Positions 8,463-17,407 of a stretch of 64,000 nucleotides of DNA are shown one piece after another; within the stretch, counting starts at the first letter, position 1, and each line of letters begins with the position of its first letter. A program made the position numbers and the translations under genes. This DNA is from an uncultured Ruminococcus sp. (GTDB lineage: Bacteria; Bacillota; Clostridia; Oscillospirales; CAG-272): assembly GCA_902795355.1 (NCBI GenBank), contig CADBKZ010000005.1, positions 62,001 through 126,000 on the forward strand. Reading direction: 5' to 3'. The notes beneath the pieces were generated by a model. That model ran no database searches, was not told the DNA's origin, and worked only from the letters and a program-made list of their open reading frames with translations.

Positions 8463-10319
8463 ATGAAAAAGCTACTATCCCTCGCGCTTTCCGTCGCCTT
8501 GCTGCTGGGGCTCCTGATTTGCCCCGCCGCGGGCGAAGGAACCGCCGACCCTGAACCTGCCGCCCTGCTGTCGATTGACTTTGAGGACGGTTTTACCACT
8601 GACATGGCGGGTTCCGCCATCAAGGAAAAATTGGGGTGGACCGATTGGGATCTTTCGGTTGCCGACCTGAAAATTGTGGAAACCGTGTATTTCCGCGAGG
8701 TCAATGCCAAGGTGGGCGGAACGGTTGCGAGCGATCTCGCCGCCGCCAAAGCGATCCATGCGGGGCAAACGGGCGCATACAACCACGTAACCGTGGACAT
8801 TGCGCTTCTGAAAACGCTGGACAAATACAAGGACGTTGACTTTACCCAATACGCGACTTACAGCAAGAAACTCGCCGTTGTTCCGCAGGCGGACGCGGCG
8901 GACAATTCGGTTTCGGTTATGCTCGCCGAAAACGTTCCGGTTTCCAACAAGGGGCTGGATTCCCTGACGCTGGACTTTGAACTGACCCCCGATTACTACG
9001 GAACGCTGTCCGACCCCTCGACCTTCGGTAGCGGATCCTCGCTCGGTCTGCGCGTTTCCGGCGGCAGAGGAGACCTCTCACAATCGTTGCTGATTACGGG
9101 CGCGCTCCGCTTTACGGCGACCGCCAAGGACGGAACCGAAACGGTCAATTCCATAAAAGCGGATGATTGGTACATCAACAGCGGCGTTCGCACGAGCGCG
9201 AACGGCTACGGCGGCCTCGGGACCAACGATACCGTTGCCGTGACCTACAAGGATGGCGAGGGGGTCGGGCATCTGTTCTGCAATTCCGAAACCTCTACCA
9301 CCACCATGCATGGCTACGTCTTTGCGTTCCGCACGGTTTTAACCGAAGGGCAGATCGAAACATACGTTCAGCGCGTGTACGGAAATAACGCGGGCGAAAC
9401 CTACCGCGCGGGCCAGTGGGTATCCACCGCGGCCTACCGCACGGCCGAGTTCAACGCCGCCGCGGCCGCCGTTACCGCCGGAACGGGCGTTGGCAGCGTC
9501 AGTTTGGATTATTCCCATTCCGGCGTTGGTTTCTGGCTCGACGACATCAAAGTGGTCAAAACCGTGGACGGAAATGCAAAAGAAGTGGAAATTCTGGTCA
9601 ACGGGAAAACCGTAAAGGCGGTGGAAGGACGTAATATGGCCGTTGTTTCGCTGGCGCCCAATCCAACGGGGCTTCTCTATGCGGTGGTCAAAAACGGAAC
9701 TTCGGAGCGCAAGCTCTCCGCAACCGATTATGTAACCGTGGAAGCGGGCTTGGAAATCACCATGTATTCCGTCGATCTGGGCACCACCGCGGCGTCTATC
9801 CGCCCCGAGGATCCGGCGGGCATCCGCTGGACAACGACCATTGCAAAATCGAGCGTGGATCTTATCAACTCTCTGCTGGCCGAAGGAACGCTGAAAAAGG
9901 TGGAGTCGGGAACCATCATCACGCCCAAGTCCTATGCCGATAAGGCGGGCGGCTGCACCATGGAAAAGCTCGCAACGCTCAATTCCAATTATCCGTATCT
10001 CACCGCAACCGCAACATGGGGGAAATGGTACGCGCAGGATAACGAAAGCGTTACCATTGCCGGCTCGCTCGTTAAGCTCCGCAACACGGAAACCGCCGCG
10101 CACTACGGAATGGATTACACGGCGCGCGCGTTCGTAACCCTGACCATGGCGGATGGCTCGGCGGTAACCATTTATGCCGCGCAGAGCGAAGCGGAAACGG
10201 TTGCGAACGCCGCCGCGCTCGCACAAGCGGCCGTTGCGGCAAACGAGTTGCCGGCCGAATCCATTGAAGCGATCCGTGCGTTCCTGCCCGAAGGCGACGC
10301 ATACACGCTTTCCTATTAA
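8463..10319 (+). CDS. Secreted two-domain protein, paralog 1
   Basis: 618 residues. ATG 8463 follows AAAGGAGG by 8 bases and begins a Sec signal peptide (MKKLLSLALSVALLLGLL, cleavage near AAGEG). The N-terminal part (about residues 30-370) opens with SIDFEDGFTTDMAG and KLGWTDWDLSVADLKIVE and looks beta-rich, like a LamG/jelly-roll binding module. The C-terminal part (about 400-600) carries RPEDPAGIRWTT, GTIITPKSY and a GKWYAQ/IAGSL stretch. The same two halves recur in the protein at 12152-13927. I do not recognise an enzyme active site. There is no lipobox, cell-wall anchor or dockerin. It is first in the run controlled by the AraC-type promoter. The function is unknown; surface glycan binding is a guess. 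Confidence 0.8.
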   Translation: MKKLLSLALSVALLLGLLICPAAGEGTADPEPAALLSIDFEDGFTTDMAGSAIKEKLGWTDWDLSVADLKIVETVYFREVNAKVGGTVASDLAAAKAIHAGQTGAYNHVTVDIALLKTLDKYKDVDFTQYATYSKKLAVVPQADAADNSVSVMLAENVPVSNKGLDSLTLDFELTPDYYGTLSDPSTFGSGSSLGLRVSGGRGDLSQSLLITGALRFTATAKDGTETVNSIKADDWYINSGVRTSANGYGGLGTNDTVAVTYKDGEGVGHLFCNSETSTTTMHGYVFAFRTVLTEGQIETYVQRVYGNNAGETYRAGQWVSTAAYRTAEFNAAAAAVTAGTGVGSVSLDYSHSGVGFWLDDIKVVKTVDGNAKEVEILVNGKTVKAVEGRNMAVVSLAPNPTGLLYAVVKNGTSERKLSATDYVTVEAGLEITMYSVDLGTTAASIRPEDPAGIRWTTTIAKSSVDLINSLLAEGTLKKVESGTIITPKSYADKAGGCTMEKLATLNSNYPYLTATATWGKWYAQDNESVTIAGSLVKLRNTETAAHYGMDYTARAFVTLTMADGSAVTIYAAQSEAETVANAAALAQAAVAANELPAESIEAIRAFLPEGDAYTLSY

Positions 10320-10355
10320 CCTTTGCAAAATCGATTGAAGAAAGGAGAAACCACC

Positions 10356-10598
10356 GTGAAAAAGCTGTTTGCCATTCTGCTGTTGCTGGTTGTTTTGGCT
10401 CTCGCCGTCGCCGCCTGCGCACCAAAAACCGAACCGGCGGACACCGCAGCCGCCTCGGGCGGGGAAACCATTCCTTCCGTTACCACGGGCGAGGGAACTT
10501 CCGCCGAGCCGACGGTAACAACCGAACCGACGGCTGCCACGACAATGGACCCCGCCGATCCATACGTCAAGGACGCATTGTTCCCATCGCTGGATTGA
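10356..10598 (+). CDS. Small Thr-rich lipoprotein
   Basis: 80 residues starting at GTG 10356, 8 bases after AAAGGAG. The signal peptide ends in a lipobox VAAC with the modified Cys at residue 21. The rest is a low-complexity Thr/Ala/Pro/Glu linker (TEPTVTTEPTAATT) and a short tail, DPYVKDALFPSLD. With no globular domain, it could be a spacer-like surface lipoprotein or a remnant that lost its domain. It lies 36 bases after the secreted paralog and 25 bases before the binding lipoprotein. Confidence 0.7.
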   Translation: MKKLFAILLLLVVLALAVAACAPKTEPADTAAASGGETIPSVTTGEGTSAEPTVTTEPTAATTMDPADPYVKDALFPSLD

Positions 10599-10623
10599 TC
10601 GAAAACACAATAAGGAGATTTTT

Positions 10624-12105
10624 ATGAAAAGACTACTGCTGATTTTCTGCTGTCTTGCTCTCGCGCTCGGCATGTTGGCCGCCTGCGGAACCGCAAAGGA
10701 AAATCCCACGGAAACGACCGGCGTCGCAACCGGAACCGAGGAGACCACCGCGGGAGACGACACCCCCGAAAACAAAAGGCTCGGGCTGAACCTTTCCGAG
10801 CTGAATTTCAACAACGAGGAAGTAACCATTGTTCAGCGCAACAACACCGAAATGGAGATCAAAGGGGATAACGACGTTACGGCGGGCCTTGTGAATCAAA
10901 AGGTGTATTCCCGCAACGAGCGCGTTATGGCGAACCTCAATGTGTATCTCAATTTCAAAACCGTTCCCGGAACGGTGAACGACATTCAGGAATACGTTTC
11001 CAAGATCCGCATTGCGTCCATGTCGGATACGCCCGAATACGATATTTCTTCCTGCTATGCCTATTTTTCGGTGCAAATTGCAAAAGAGGGAACGCTGGCA
11101 AACCTGCTCGAATTGCCGCATGTGGATTTGAGCAAGGCTTGGTGGAACCAGAGCTTTGTGGCGGTGAACACCCTGAACGGCCGGTTGTATTCGCTAACGG
11201 GCGACATCACCACCTCTCTGATCGACGAAACCGAGGTCGTGTTCTTCAACCGTTCGCTGGTGGACACCAATTTCCCCGAGGGCGAGGATCTTTACGACGT
11301 GGTTCTCGCGGGCGATTGGACGCTGGAAGAATTGGAAAAGCGCGTTCATTCGGTTGGCTATCAGGAATCGTTCGGAACGCTGCTCGTCGGCTATAATTCC
11401 AATGCCGTGGACGGATTGCTGATGGGAACGGACGTTAAAATCTGCTCCCGCAACGCAAATAACCAATATCAAATGGCCATGGCAAGCGATGTCAATTACA
11501 CCATGGTGGAGCGGCTGAAAACGCTGGTGCATAACGAATCGGACGGCGTGTTCGGAACGGGCAGCGGCGCGGCGACCTCCGCGTACCGGTATAATTATGT
11601 CAACAGCTTTGCAAACGGGCAGGGGATGTTCTTTATCTTCCGCATGTCCCATGCAAGAAACGTTCTTTCGGGCTACGTGCTCGATTACGGGATTCTGCCT
11701 ATGCCCAAAGCAAACGCGGAGCAGGATAACTACCAATGCACCCCGCACGATGAATACAGCGCGCTCGCGGTATTCAACAATGTCAGCGCGGAGCGCAAGG
11801 AACGCGCAGGTGCGGTTTTGGAACTGATGGGCTATTATTCCAATTCGGAAATCCGCCCGCTGGTTTACGAAACCATGTATAAACTCCGCACGTTCGACGA
11901 GCAGACCTCGAAAATTTTCGATCTGATTGTGGATAACACCACTTTCGATTTCGGCTATGTCTGGTCGAATGTAATCGGCGATCCCGTTCATGTGTTCCGC
12001 AACTACATCTGGCAGAACGAGGACGGCTTGGCAAGCAAGGTCAGCGGTTTAACGTCCGACCGCCTGATTGCCGAACTGATGGACTATTTTTACAGCGAGG
12101 ATTGA
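10624..12105 (+). CDS. Extracellular solute-binding lipoprotein, sugar type (orphan)
   Basis: 493 residues with a lipoprotein signal ending LAAC (Cys21), then a Thr/Glu-rich linker. The body reads like a family 1 sugar-binding protein of an ABC importer: NLNVYLNFKTVPGTVNDIQEYV, the VVFFNRSLVD hinge region, DVVLAGDWTLEELEK, and a C-terminal SAERKERAGAVLELMGYYS. Such proteins capture oligosaccharides outside the cell and hand them to two permeases. No permease or ATPase gene lies in this window, so it either serves a distant transporter or acts as a sensor or binding protein. The preceding gene ends 25 bases upstream. Confidence 0.82.
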   Translation: MKRLLLIFCCLALALGMLAACGTAKENPTETTGVATGTEETTAGDDTPENKRLGLNLSELNFNNEEVTIVQRNNTEMEIKGDNDVTAGLVNQKVYSRNERVMANLNVYLNFKTVPGTVNDIQEYVSKIRIASMSDTPEYDISSCYAYFSVQIAKEGTLANLLELPHVDLSKAWWNQSFVAVNTLNGRLYSLTGDITTSLIDETEVVFFNRSLVDTNFPEGEDLYDVVLAGDWTLEELEKRVHSVGYQESFGTLLVGYNSNAVDGLLMGTDVKICSRNANNQYQMAMASDVNYTMVERLKTLVHNESDGVFGTGSGAATSAYRYNYVNSFANGQGMFFIFRMSHARNVLSGYVLDYGILPMPKANAEQDNYQCTPHDEYSALAVFNNVSAERKERAGAVLELMGYYSNSEIRPLVYETMYKLRTFDEQTSKIFDLIVDNTTFDFGYVWSNVIGDPVHVFRNYIWQNEDGLASKVSGLTSDRLIAELMDYFYSED

Positions 12106-12151
12106 CCTTGCGTCAACCGCTTTCCAACATCAATTAAAAAAGGAGATTGTT

Positions 12152-13927
12152 ATGAAAACCAAAAAACTACTTTCCGTTCTGCTGGCGGTTCTGCTGGTTG
12201 CGGGAATGATCCCAGCGGCGGCCCTGACCGTCAGCGCGGACGGCGTTTACACCGATTACTATTATGAAGATTTTGAAGGTTTTTCCACCGATATGAACAC
12301 GGCGGAAATTTCCGAACGGCTCGGCTGGACAACATGGGACGCTTCCGTTGCCAATTTGAAGATTGTGAACGTCAACAATAATCTGAAATTGCAGATTGTT
12401 CCCGTTGCTGCAAACAGGAGTACTTCTGCCACGTTGATTTCCGGTATTGACATTCGGGAGGCGGGCGTACTCCTTGCAGATTTCGAGATCATTCCCGTAA
12501 AAGCAGATACAATATCGGATACAACCCAATATGAAAGCGGTTCCCGTTTGATGATGGCAATTACCTTCCCGATTACCGGAGAAAGCGGCGCAAACCGCAT
12601 TGAGCAGGGGCTTTCCGTTGCGGGCAGACAAGTAAAACGTGCGGTTATAAACGGCTCAACGTATGCAAAAGCCAACAATTCTAATTCGTGGAATACATGG
12701 TATAATACAGCTACTCGCTTAAATAAACCATATGGCACTATTGGCGTGAATAATACAAATGTAACTTATTATAATGGCGAAACCAACAACTATCTTTTCA
12801 CCGATAGTGCAAATGCAGACGGTTATCCCTTTATTTACCGTATGCGGATTGATACAACCAATTCCATATCGTTCCGTTCTTACGTAGCCACCTACACTAA
12901 CAGTAAAACGGCTACCGCTTCCAGCAATTTCATTTGGACTCCGGTAGTAGGCAACACAGAAGACAGCGAAGCTGCTATTATCGCCAAGGGTTATACGACA
13001 TCACAATATCCGGGGGATATGTGTACTCCCGTGACTAATTTCCTGAACGATGGAAATTTCACCGGAAAGGTGGACGTTTCATTCCGATATGAAGCGAGCG
13101 GCGTTTCCTTTTATGTGGATAACATTTTGGTTTCCAACCGAGATACCACAACGGGAAATTCCTTAACAACCATCACGGTGGACGGCGCCGCGCGCAAGGT
13201 TGTGGACGGCGTGACCGTCTTGGTCAACGATTTCACCCCCGCCGGCAAGCAACTGCTCTATGCCGAGGTGAACGGCGCAATCAAGTACGCGGATGATACG
13301 GTCACGCTCGCCGAGGGAACGACGATCACCACCCATGCCGTGGAAATTTCCATGGTTTCGGGCGCGCAGGCTCGGCTGAATGATCCTTCCGGCTTGCGTT
13401 GGCAAACCAAACTCAACCAAGCGGATCTTGACGCGCTTGCCGCCGACGCCAATCTTTCCAACCTGACCATTGGCACCGTAATTCTTCCGGAATCCTATTA
13501 CAACACGCTGGAAAGCCTTTCTTTTGCCAATCTGGAATCCATTGAGGTGGTTTCCGGCGCGAAATACCTGAACGTGGACGCAACGGTCGGCAAATGGTTC
13601 GATACGGACGCGGAGAACTACATTTTCGCAGGTTCGCTGGCGGAAATCAAAGAGAGCCACTACGAAACCGATTTTATCGGCGTTGGCTATCTGACAGCGG
13701 AGATTGACGGGCGCACGGTGGAGCTGTTTGCCGAACCTTCCGGAGCGAGAAGCGTTCGGTATGTTGCGAACGCCGCGCTGGCCGACGTCAGCGCAACGCA
13801 AGAGGAAATCTACCAATATGCCGTTTCCCAATACCGTACCGCGGGCGGCGACGTGGTAAACGGGGACGCATACAGCCCCTATACCGAAGCGGAACGCGCC
13901 ATCCTTTGGGGTTTTTTTGGGCAATGA
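12152..13927 (+). CDS. Secreted two-domain protein, paralog 2
   Basis: 591 residues with a Sec signal peptide (MKTKKLLSVLLAVLLVAGM, cut near VSADG). Same architecture as the 8463 protein: the N-terminal DFEGFSTDMNTAEISERLGWTTWD matches its DFEDGFTTDM...KLGWTDWD, and the C-terminal half repeats RLNDPSGLRWQTKL, IGTVILPESYYN, GKWFDTDAENYIFAGSL and a YTEAERAILWGFF end. DNA around 12660-12780 falls to about one third GC, against about 55% in the 3' part, so the N-terminal module may be a recombined patch. The stop TGA (13925-13927) overlaps the next ATG, and T7 lies just before it (see 13912-13927). No function assigned. Confidence 0.8.
   Translation: MKTKKLLSVLLAVLLVAGMIPAAALTVSADGVYTDYYYEDFEGFSTDMNTAEISERLGWTTWDASVANLKIVNVNNNLKLQIVPVAANRSTSATLISGIDIREAGVLLADFEIIPVKADTISDTTQYESGSRLMMAITFPITGESGANRIEQGLSVAGRQVKRAVINGSTYAKANNSNSWNTWYNTATRLNKPYGTIGVNNTNVTYYNGETNNYLFTDSANADGYPFIYRMRIDTTNSISFRSYVATYTNSKTATASSNFIWTPVVGNTEDSEAAIIAKGYTTSQYPGDMCTPVTNFLNDGNFTGKVDVSFRYEASGVSFYVDNILVSNRDTTTGNSLTTITVDGAARKVVDGVTVLVNDFTPAGKQLLYAEVNGAIKYADDTVTLAEGTTITTHAVEISMVSGAQARLNDPSGLRWQTKLNQADLDALAADANLSNLTIGTVILPESYYNTLESLSFANLESIEVVSGAKYLNVDATVGKWFDTDAENYIFAGSLAEIKESHYETDFIGVGYLTAEIDGRTVELFAEPSGARSVRYVANAALADVSATQEEIYQYAVSQYRTAGGDVVNGDAYSPYTEAERAILWGFFGQ
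13912..13927 (+). other. T7 slip site with ATGA overlap
   Basis: In the frame of the upstream gene the codons read GGT TTT TTT GGG CAA TGA, so the seven Ts form the heptamer T TTT TTT of a -1 slippery site. A -1 slip, or one more T, would fuse the secreted paralog to the MBL protein as one chain of about 990 residues. Without slippage the genes overlap as ATGA. No strong ribosome site precedes the ATG at 13924. Confidence 0.55.
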
Positions 13928-15114
13928 CACTTCCGCGACCCTCGGGAGTGTCCGTCCCCGAAACCGATTGCGCGGACGGATTTACCGCAACCGTATATGA
14001 AAACAAGACCGCCGACGATTTCTCGGCCTATTGCGCGTCCTTGCAGGCGCATGGCTGGTCGCCGGTTGCGCAGAGCAATTTCGACTCCGCGCTTGTCTCC
14101 GCAACCTTTGCGGGCTTTGGCAAAACGGTGCATACCTACTTTGCCGCGGCCGAGGGGTGCATCCGGCTGGTCGTTGGGGACGCCTCGCCCGCTTCGCTCT
14201 CGCAACCCTATGCCGCGGAATTAACCGCAACCGCGCCGAAAGCCGCCATGCTCGGCCTGAACTGCAACAACGGCATGGCGTTGGTATTCTCCCTCTCGGA
14301 TGGCTCGTACATCGTTTATGATGGCGGCGAGACCGCGGCCGACGCGGACCTGCTCTATCAATATCTGTCCGAAAACAACCGCCGCGCCGACGGCGAGATC
14401 GTTGTTGCCGCATGGGTCGTCACCCATGAACACACCGACCATTACGGCGCGCTCCCGTTCTTTGCCGCGGCATACGGCAATCGGGTCCGGGTGGAGAACT
14501 TTCTGGTCAACGGGTACGCGCCCGCAAGTGTGAACCCTGCCATTTCTTCCTATGCCGGTTTCCTCTCCGATCCGGCGAACGGATCCGAGGCGGCCATTCG
14601 CGGAATTGCCCGCACGCTTGGCGCGCAGGTTGTCAAAGCGCATACGGGGCAGGTGTTTGAGATCCGCGACGCGGAGTTGAAAATCCTGTTTACGCACGAG
14701 GACCTTTACCCGAACGCCGATCCCGGCGCCCCGATCAACGGGCGCACAATGGATGCCAACGATCTTTCCGTGGTTTCCATGCTCACGCTCGGCGGCAAAA
14801 AATTCCTGTTGGCGGGCGACGCGCTCGATTTTGCCCTTCGGAAACTGGTGGAATATTACGGCGAAAGCGATGTGCTTGTCTGCGACGTTCTGCAAGTCCC
14901 GCACCACGGCAACCTCGGCGGCATTCGCTGCAACCCCGATGGGGAGAACACCGGCGGGCTGTTTATTGCCGCCGCAAACCCCTCTGTTGCGTGGTTCTCC
15001 ACTGATGAAGCGAGCTTTGCGGGTTACTGCAACAGCGCGTTCAACACCCTTCTTCTGGCTCGGGTCGGCAGCTGCCAAACGGCGGCCGAAACCCGCGAGA
15101 TGATTTTGAATTGA
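13924..15114 (+). CDS. ComEC-like metallo-beta-lactamase-fold protein
   Basis: 396 residues from ATG 13924. The metal-binding HEHTDH motif starts near residue 168 (preceded by AAWVVT), with DGG in FSLSDGSYIVYDGGE near 140, a LAGDA strand near 300, and PHHG near 326. The PHHG form is typical of the ComEC C-terminal nuclease-like MBL group. Residues 1-110 form an extra domain that aligns with residues 310-410 of the lipoprotein at 15340. It has no signal peptide of its own, although all its neighbours are exported, and homology seems to begin right at the junction. It may therefore be translated by coupling, or as a fusion with the upstream secreted protein. Confidence 0.75.
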   Translation: MTLPRPSGVSVPETDCADGFTATVYENKTADDFSAYCASLQAHGWSPVAQSNFDSALVSATFAGFGKTVHTYFAAAEGCIRLVVGDASPASLSQPYAAELTATAPKAAMLGLNCNNGMALVFSLSDGSYIVYDGGETAADADLLYQYLSENNRRADGEIVVAAWVVTHEHTDHYGALPFFAAAYGNRVRVENFLVNGYAPASVNPAISSYAGFLSDPANGSEAAIRGIARTLGAQVVKAHTGQVFEIRDAELKILFTHEDLYPNADPGAPINGRTMDANDLSVVSMLTLGGKKFLLAGDALDFALRKLVEYYGESDVLVCDVLQVPHHGNLGGIRCNPDGENTGGLFIAAANPSVAWFSTDEASFAGYCNSAFNTLLLARVGSCQTAAETREMILN

Positions 15115-15129
15115 GAAAGGAACCGTACC

Positions 15130-15255
15130 ATGAAAAAGCAATATGAAATTCCCGTTTTATTGTTGATCGTTCTGGATCCCGCCGACCTGTTGACTGCTTC
15201 GGGGGATCCGCAAGGAGACCTGAACGACCGTTTTTGCATTGATATTTTCCGTTAA
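15130..15255 (+). CDS. 41-residue peptide with DLLTASG motif
   Basis: Small gene between the two MBL genes: ATG 15130, 9 bases after AAAGGA, stop at 15253. The sequence starts MKKQYEIPVLLLIVL and continues DPADLLTASGDPQGDL. It resembles the short MKK.YE.P...DVITASG peptides I associate with many clostridial genomes, whose role is not established. It has no signal peptide. A strong terminator hairpin follows 11 bases downstream. This could be a precursor or signalling peptide, or a leader. The identification rests on the motif and gene signals only. Confidence 0.5.
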   Translation: MKKQYEIPVLLLIVLDPADLLTASGDPQGDLNDRFCIDIFR

Positions 15256-15266
15256 ATCCCTTGTCC

Positions 15267-15318
15267 GGAAGCCCGCGAAATTTCCAATGCGGAAATTTCG
15301 CGAGGCTTTCCGCGTTTT
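15267..15318 (+). terminator. Terminator-like hairpin
   Basis: A stem of about 19 bp (15267-15285 with 15291-15311, one bulge) with loop AATGC is followed by GCGTTTTC. It probably ends or attenuates the exported operon ahead of the second MBL gene. Confidence 0.65.
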
Positions 15319-15339
15319 CTCCATTGTAAGGAGCTACCT

Positions 15340-17406
15340 ATGAAAATCAGACAATTATCCGCGCTTCTTTGCGCAATTGTATTGCTGTCGGCCGCGGCAA
15401 TCTCCTGCGGCAAAAGCGAACGGAACGTTCCCGCCGAAACGGGGGTTGTTACCACCGGCGAATCGGCGGAGTTTCCGCTGGAATCGGTTACGATTGTTCG
15501 CCCCGACAGCCCTACCGACAATGAAAAAGCCGCGGCAACCGCCATTCGGCTGGCGTTGGCGGAGCGGGGAATTACCGCAAAAGTCAGCGGCGAGGCCGCA
15601 CTGGACGCGAAAAACCGGAATTATGAAATTCTGGTCGGCAAGGTCTCCCGTCCCGAAACCGAGCAGGTTCTTTCCGAATTGGGAACGCAGGCGGTTTGGG
15701 CGGTACGCGCTGTGGGCAATAAAATCGTAATCGCATCGCCGTTTCAACTGCTGCTTGGCGAAGCCGTTGAGCGGTTTGTTTCCATGCTCGGCGCGGCAAG
15801 CGGAAAAACGCTTGCCTTGCCCCTTGCCATGCAGAGCGACCCGCACGGAACGGTTGCGCTGGTGGAAAACGGGAAACAGAAATATCGCCTTGTCTATTCC
15901 GCCGATATTCCCGCGCAGACCTACAACGCCATGTCCGAGCTTTCGTCCGTCCTCTTTGCCGCAACCGGCAGAACGGTCGCCTCTTTGACCGACGCGTCCG
16001 TTGCGAGCGTTGACCGCGCCGCGGTCAACGAACTTTTAATCGGTTCAACCTGCCTTCCCGAAAGCGTTCGGGAAGCGGAAGCCCTTGCGCCGTCCGATTA
16101 TGGCATCGCCTTGCGCGGCAATAAACTGTTGGCTTTGGGGCGAACCGAGCTTTCCGGCAAGCTCGCGGTGGATTTATTGCGCTCTCTGCTCCAAACGTTT
16201 ACGAACGCGGATGGAACCAAAAGCGTTTATCTGCTGTACGACGCGCCGATTGTATACTCGCTGGATGGCTATTATCTGGATTTTCCGCGTCCGGAAGATC
16301 TTTCGGAAACCGCAAATCTGGACGCGGCGAACGGTAACATGCAATTTGTCTATCAAAATGCGTCGGCGGTTGATTTCATCGGCTATTGCGCCGCGCTCGA
16401 AGCCCACGATTTTGAGCTTTACGATTCCAATATCATCGGTTCCAACCGATACGCCGCCTATACCTCGGAGAGCGGGATCCTGTACCTTTCCTATACCGCC
16501 GCCGTTTCTACGCTCCGCGTGGTCAGCGCGCCGAAGGAGAGCGCGCTGTATCCGGTCTCGGCAGAATCCTATACCGCTGTTACAACGCCCGACGTTGCAT
16601 TGCTCTCCCTGACCTACAACGAGGCGAGCAACAACGGCATGTGCATGGTGTTCACGCTTTCGGACGGCTCTTATCTTGTCTGGGACGGCGGGGAGAACAG
16701 CAGCCACGCGGGCATCCTTTTTGAATATCTCGAACAGCACAATCGGCGGGCGGACGGAAAAATTGTGATTGCGGGGTGGTTTCTGACCCATGCGCACACC
16801 GACCATTACGGCGCGTTTCCGCTGTTTGCGTCCTCGTTCGGCAAACGGGTCGAGGTCGAGGCAATCTATGCCAACGGGTACAGCGAATGGGCGGTGACAT
16901 GCACGGTCAACACCGCGCTTTCGTCCCTGATCCCCACCTATGCCAACGCGTTTGCCAACGGGAAAGCCAAGTTTGTAAAGGTTCATACGGGGGAGAAGCT
17001 CCGCATTCGCGACGCAACGGTGGAAATTCTGCTCACCCACGAGGATTTTTGCCCCGACCTGATCAACGACGCAAACGACACTTCCACCGTTTGCATGGTC
17101 ACGCTGGGAGGGAAGCGCGTGCTGGTAACGGGCGACGCCCATAACAAGGCGAACGCTTTGCTTGTCCGCAATTTCGGGTCGTCGCTCGCGTGCGATATTT
17201 TTCAGGTTCCACACCATGGTCACAGCGGAATGTCGGTCTCCCTTGCGGATGCGGCAAGCCCGTCGATCGCGCTCTTTCCAACGGGCGAGTACGGCTACAA
17301 CAAGTATAAAAACCAAACGGAGAACCGCTACCTGATCGGCAAAGTCGGCGAATCGAACGTTTATTACGCGGATGGAATGCACAAGATCTTTTCGCTCGGG
17401 AGCTGA
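15340..17406 (+). CDS. ComEC-like MBL-fold lipoprotein
   Basis: 688 residues. The signal peptide ends in lipobox AISC (Cys23), so the protein should be anchored outside the membrane. The N-terminal 300 residues form a domain of unknown fold (ESVTIVRPDSPTDNEKAA, GKVSRPETEQVL, ELLIGST), followed by the 100-residue module shared with the 13924 protein. The MBL domain has HAHTDH near residue 484, VTGDAH near 594 and PHHG near 624. Known proteins with this MBL type hydrolyse phosphodiesters or lactones, and an extracellular nuclease or phosphodiesterase is a reasonable guess. It follows the terminator hairpin by 21 bases, with AAGGAG before ATG 15340. Confidence 0.8.
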   Translation: MKIRQLSALLCAIVLLSAAAISCGKSERNVPAETGVVTTGESAEFPLESVTIVRPDSPTDNEKAAATAIRLALAERGITAKVSGEAALDAKNRNYEILVGKVSRPETEQVLSELGTQAVWAVRAVGNKIVIASPFQLLLGEAVERFVSMLGAASGKTLALPLAMQSDPHGTVALVENGKQKYRLVYSADIPAQTYNAMSELSSVLFAATGRTVASLTDASVASVDRAAVNELLIGSTCLPESVREAEALAPSDYGIALRGNKLLALGRTELSGKLAVDLLRSLLQTFTNADGTKSVYLLYDAPIVYSLDGYYLDFPRPEDLSETANLDAANGNMQFVYQNASAVDFIGYCAALEAHDFELYDSNIIGSNRYAAYTSESGILYLSYTAAVSTLRVVSAPKESALYPVSAESYTAVTTPDVALLSLTYNEASNNGMCMVFTLSDGSYLVWDGGENSSHAGILFEYLEQHNRRADGKIVIAGWFLTHAHTDHYGAFPLFASSFGKRVEVEAIYANGYSEWAVTCTVNTALSSLIPTYANAFANGKAKFVKVHTGEKLRIRDATVEILLTHEDFCPDLINDANDTSTVCMVTLGGKRVLVTGDAHNKANALLVRNFGSSLACDIFQVPHHGHSGMSVSLADAASPSIALFPTGEYGYNKYKNQTENRYLIGKVGESNVYYADGMHKIFSLGS

Positions 17407-17407
17407 A

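Noticed and set aside
9339..10829. 496-codon open frame on the minus strand
   Set aside because: It crosses several plus-strand genes with signal peptides and ribosome sites, and its sequence is Arg/Gly low-complexity.
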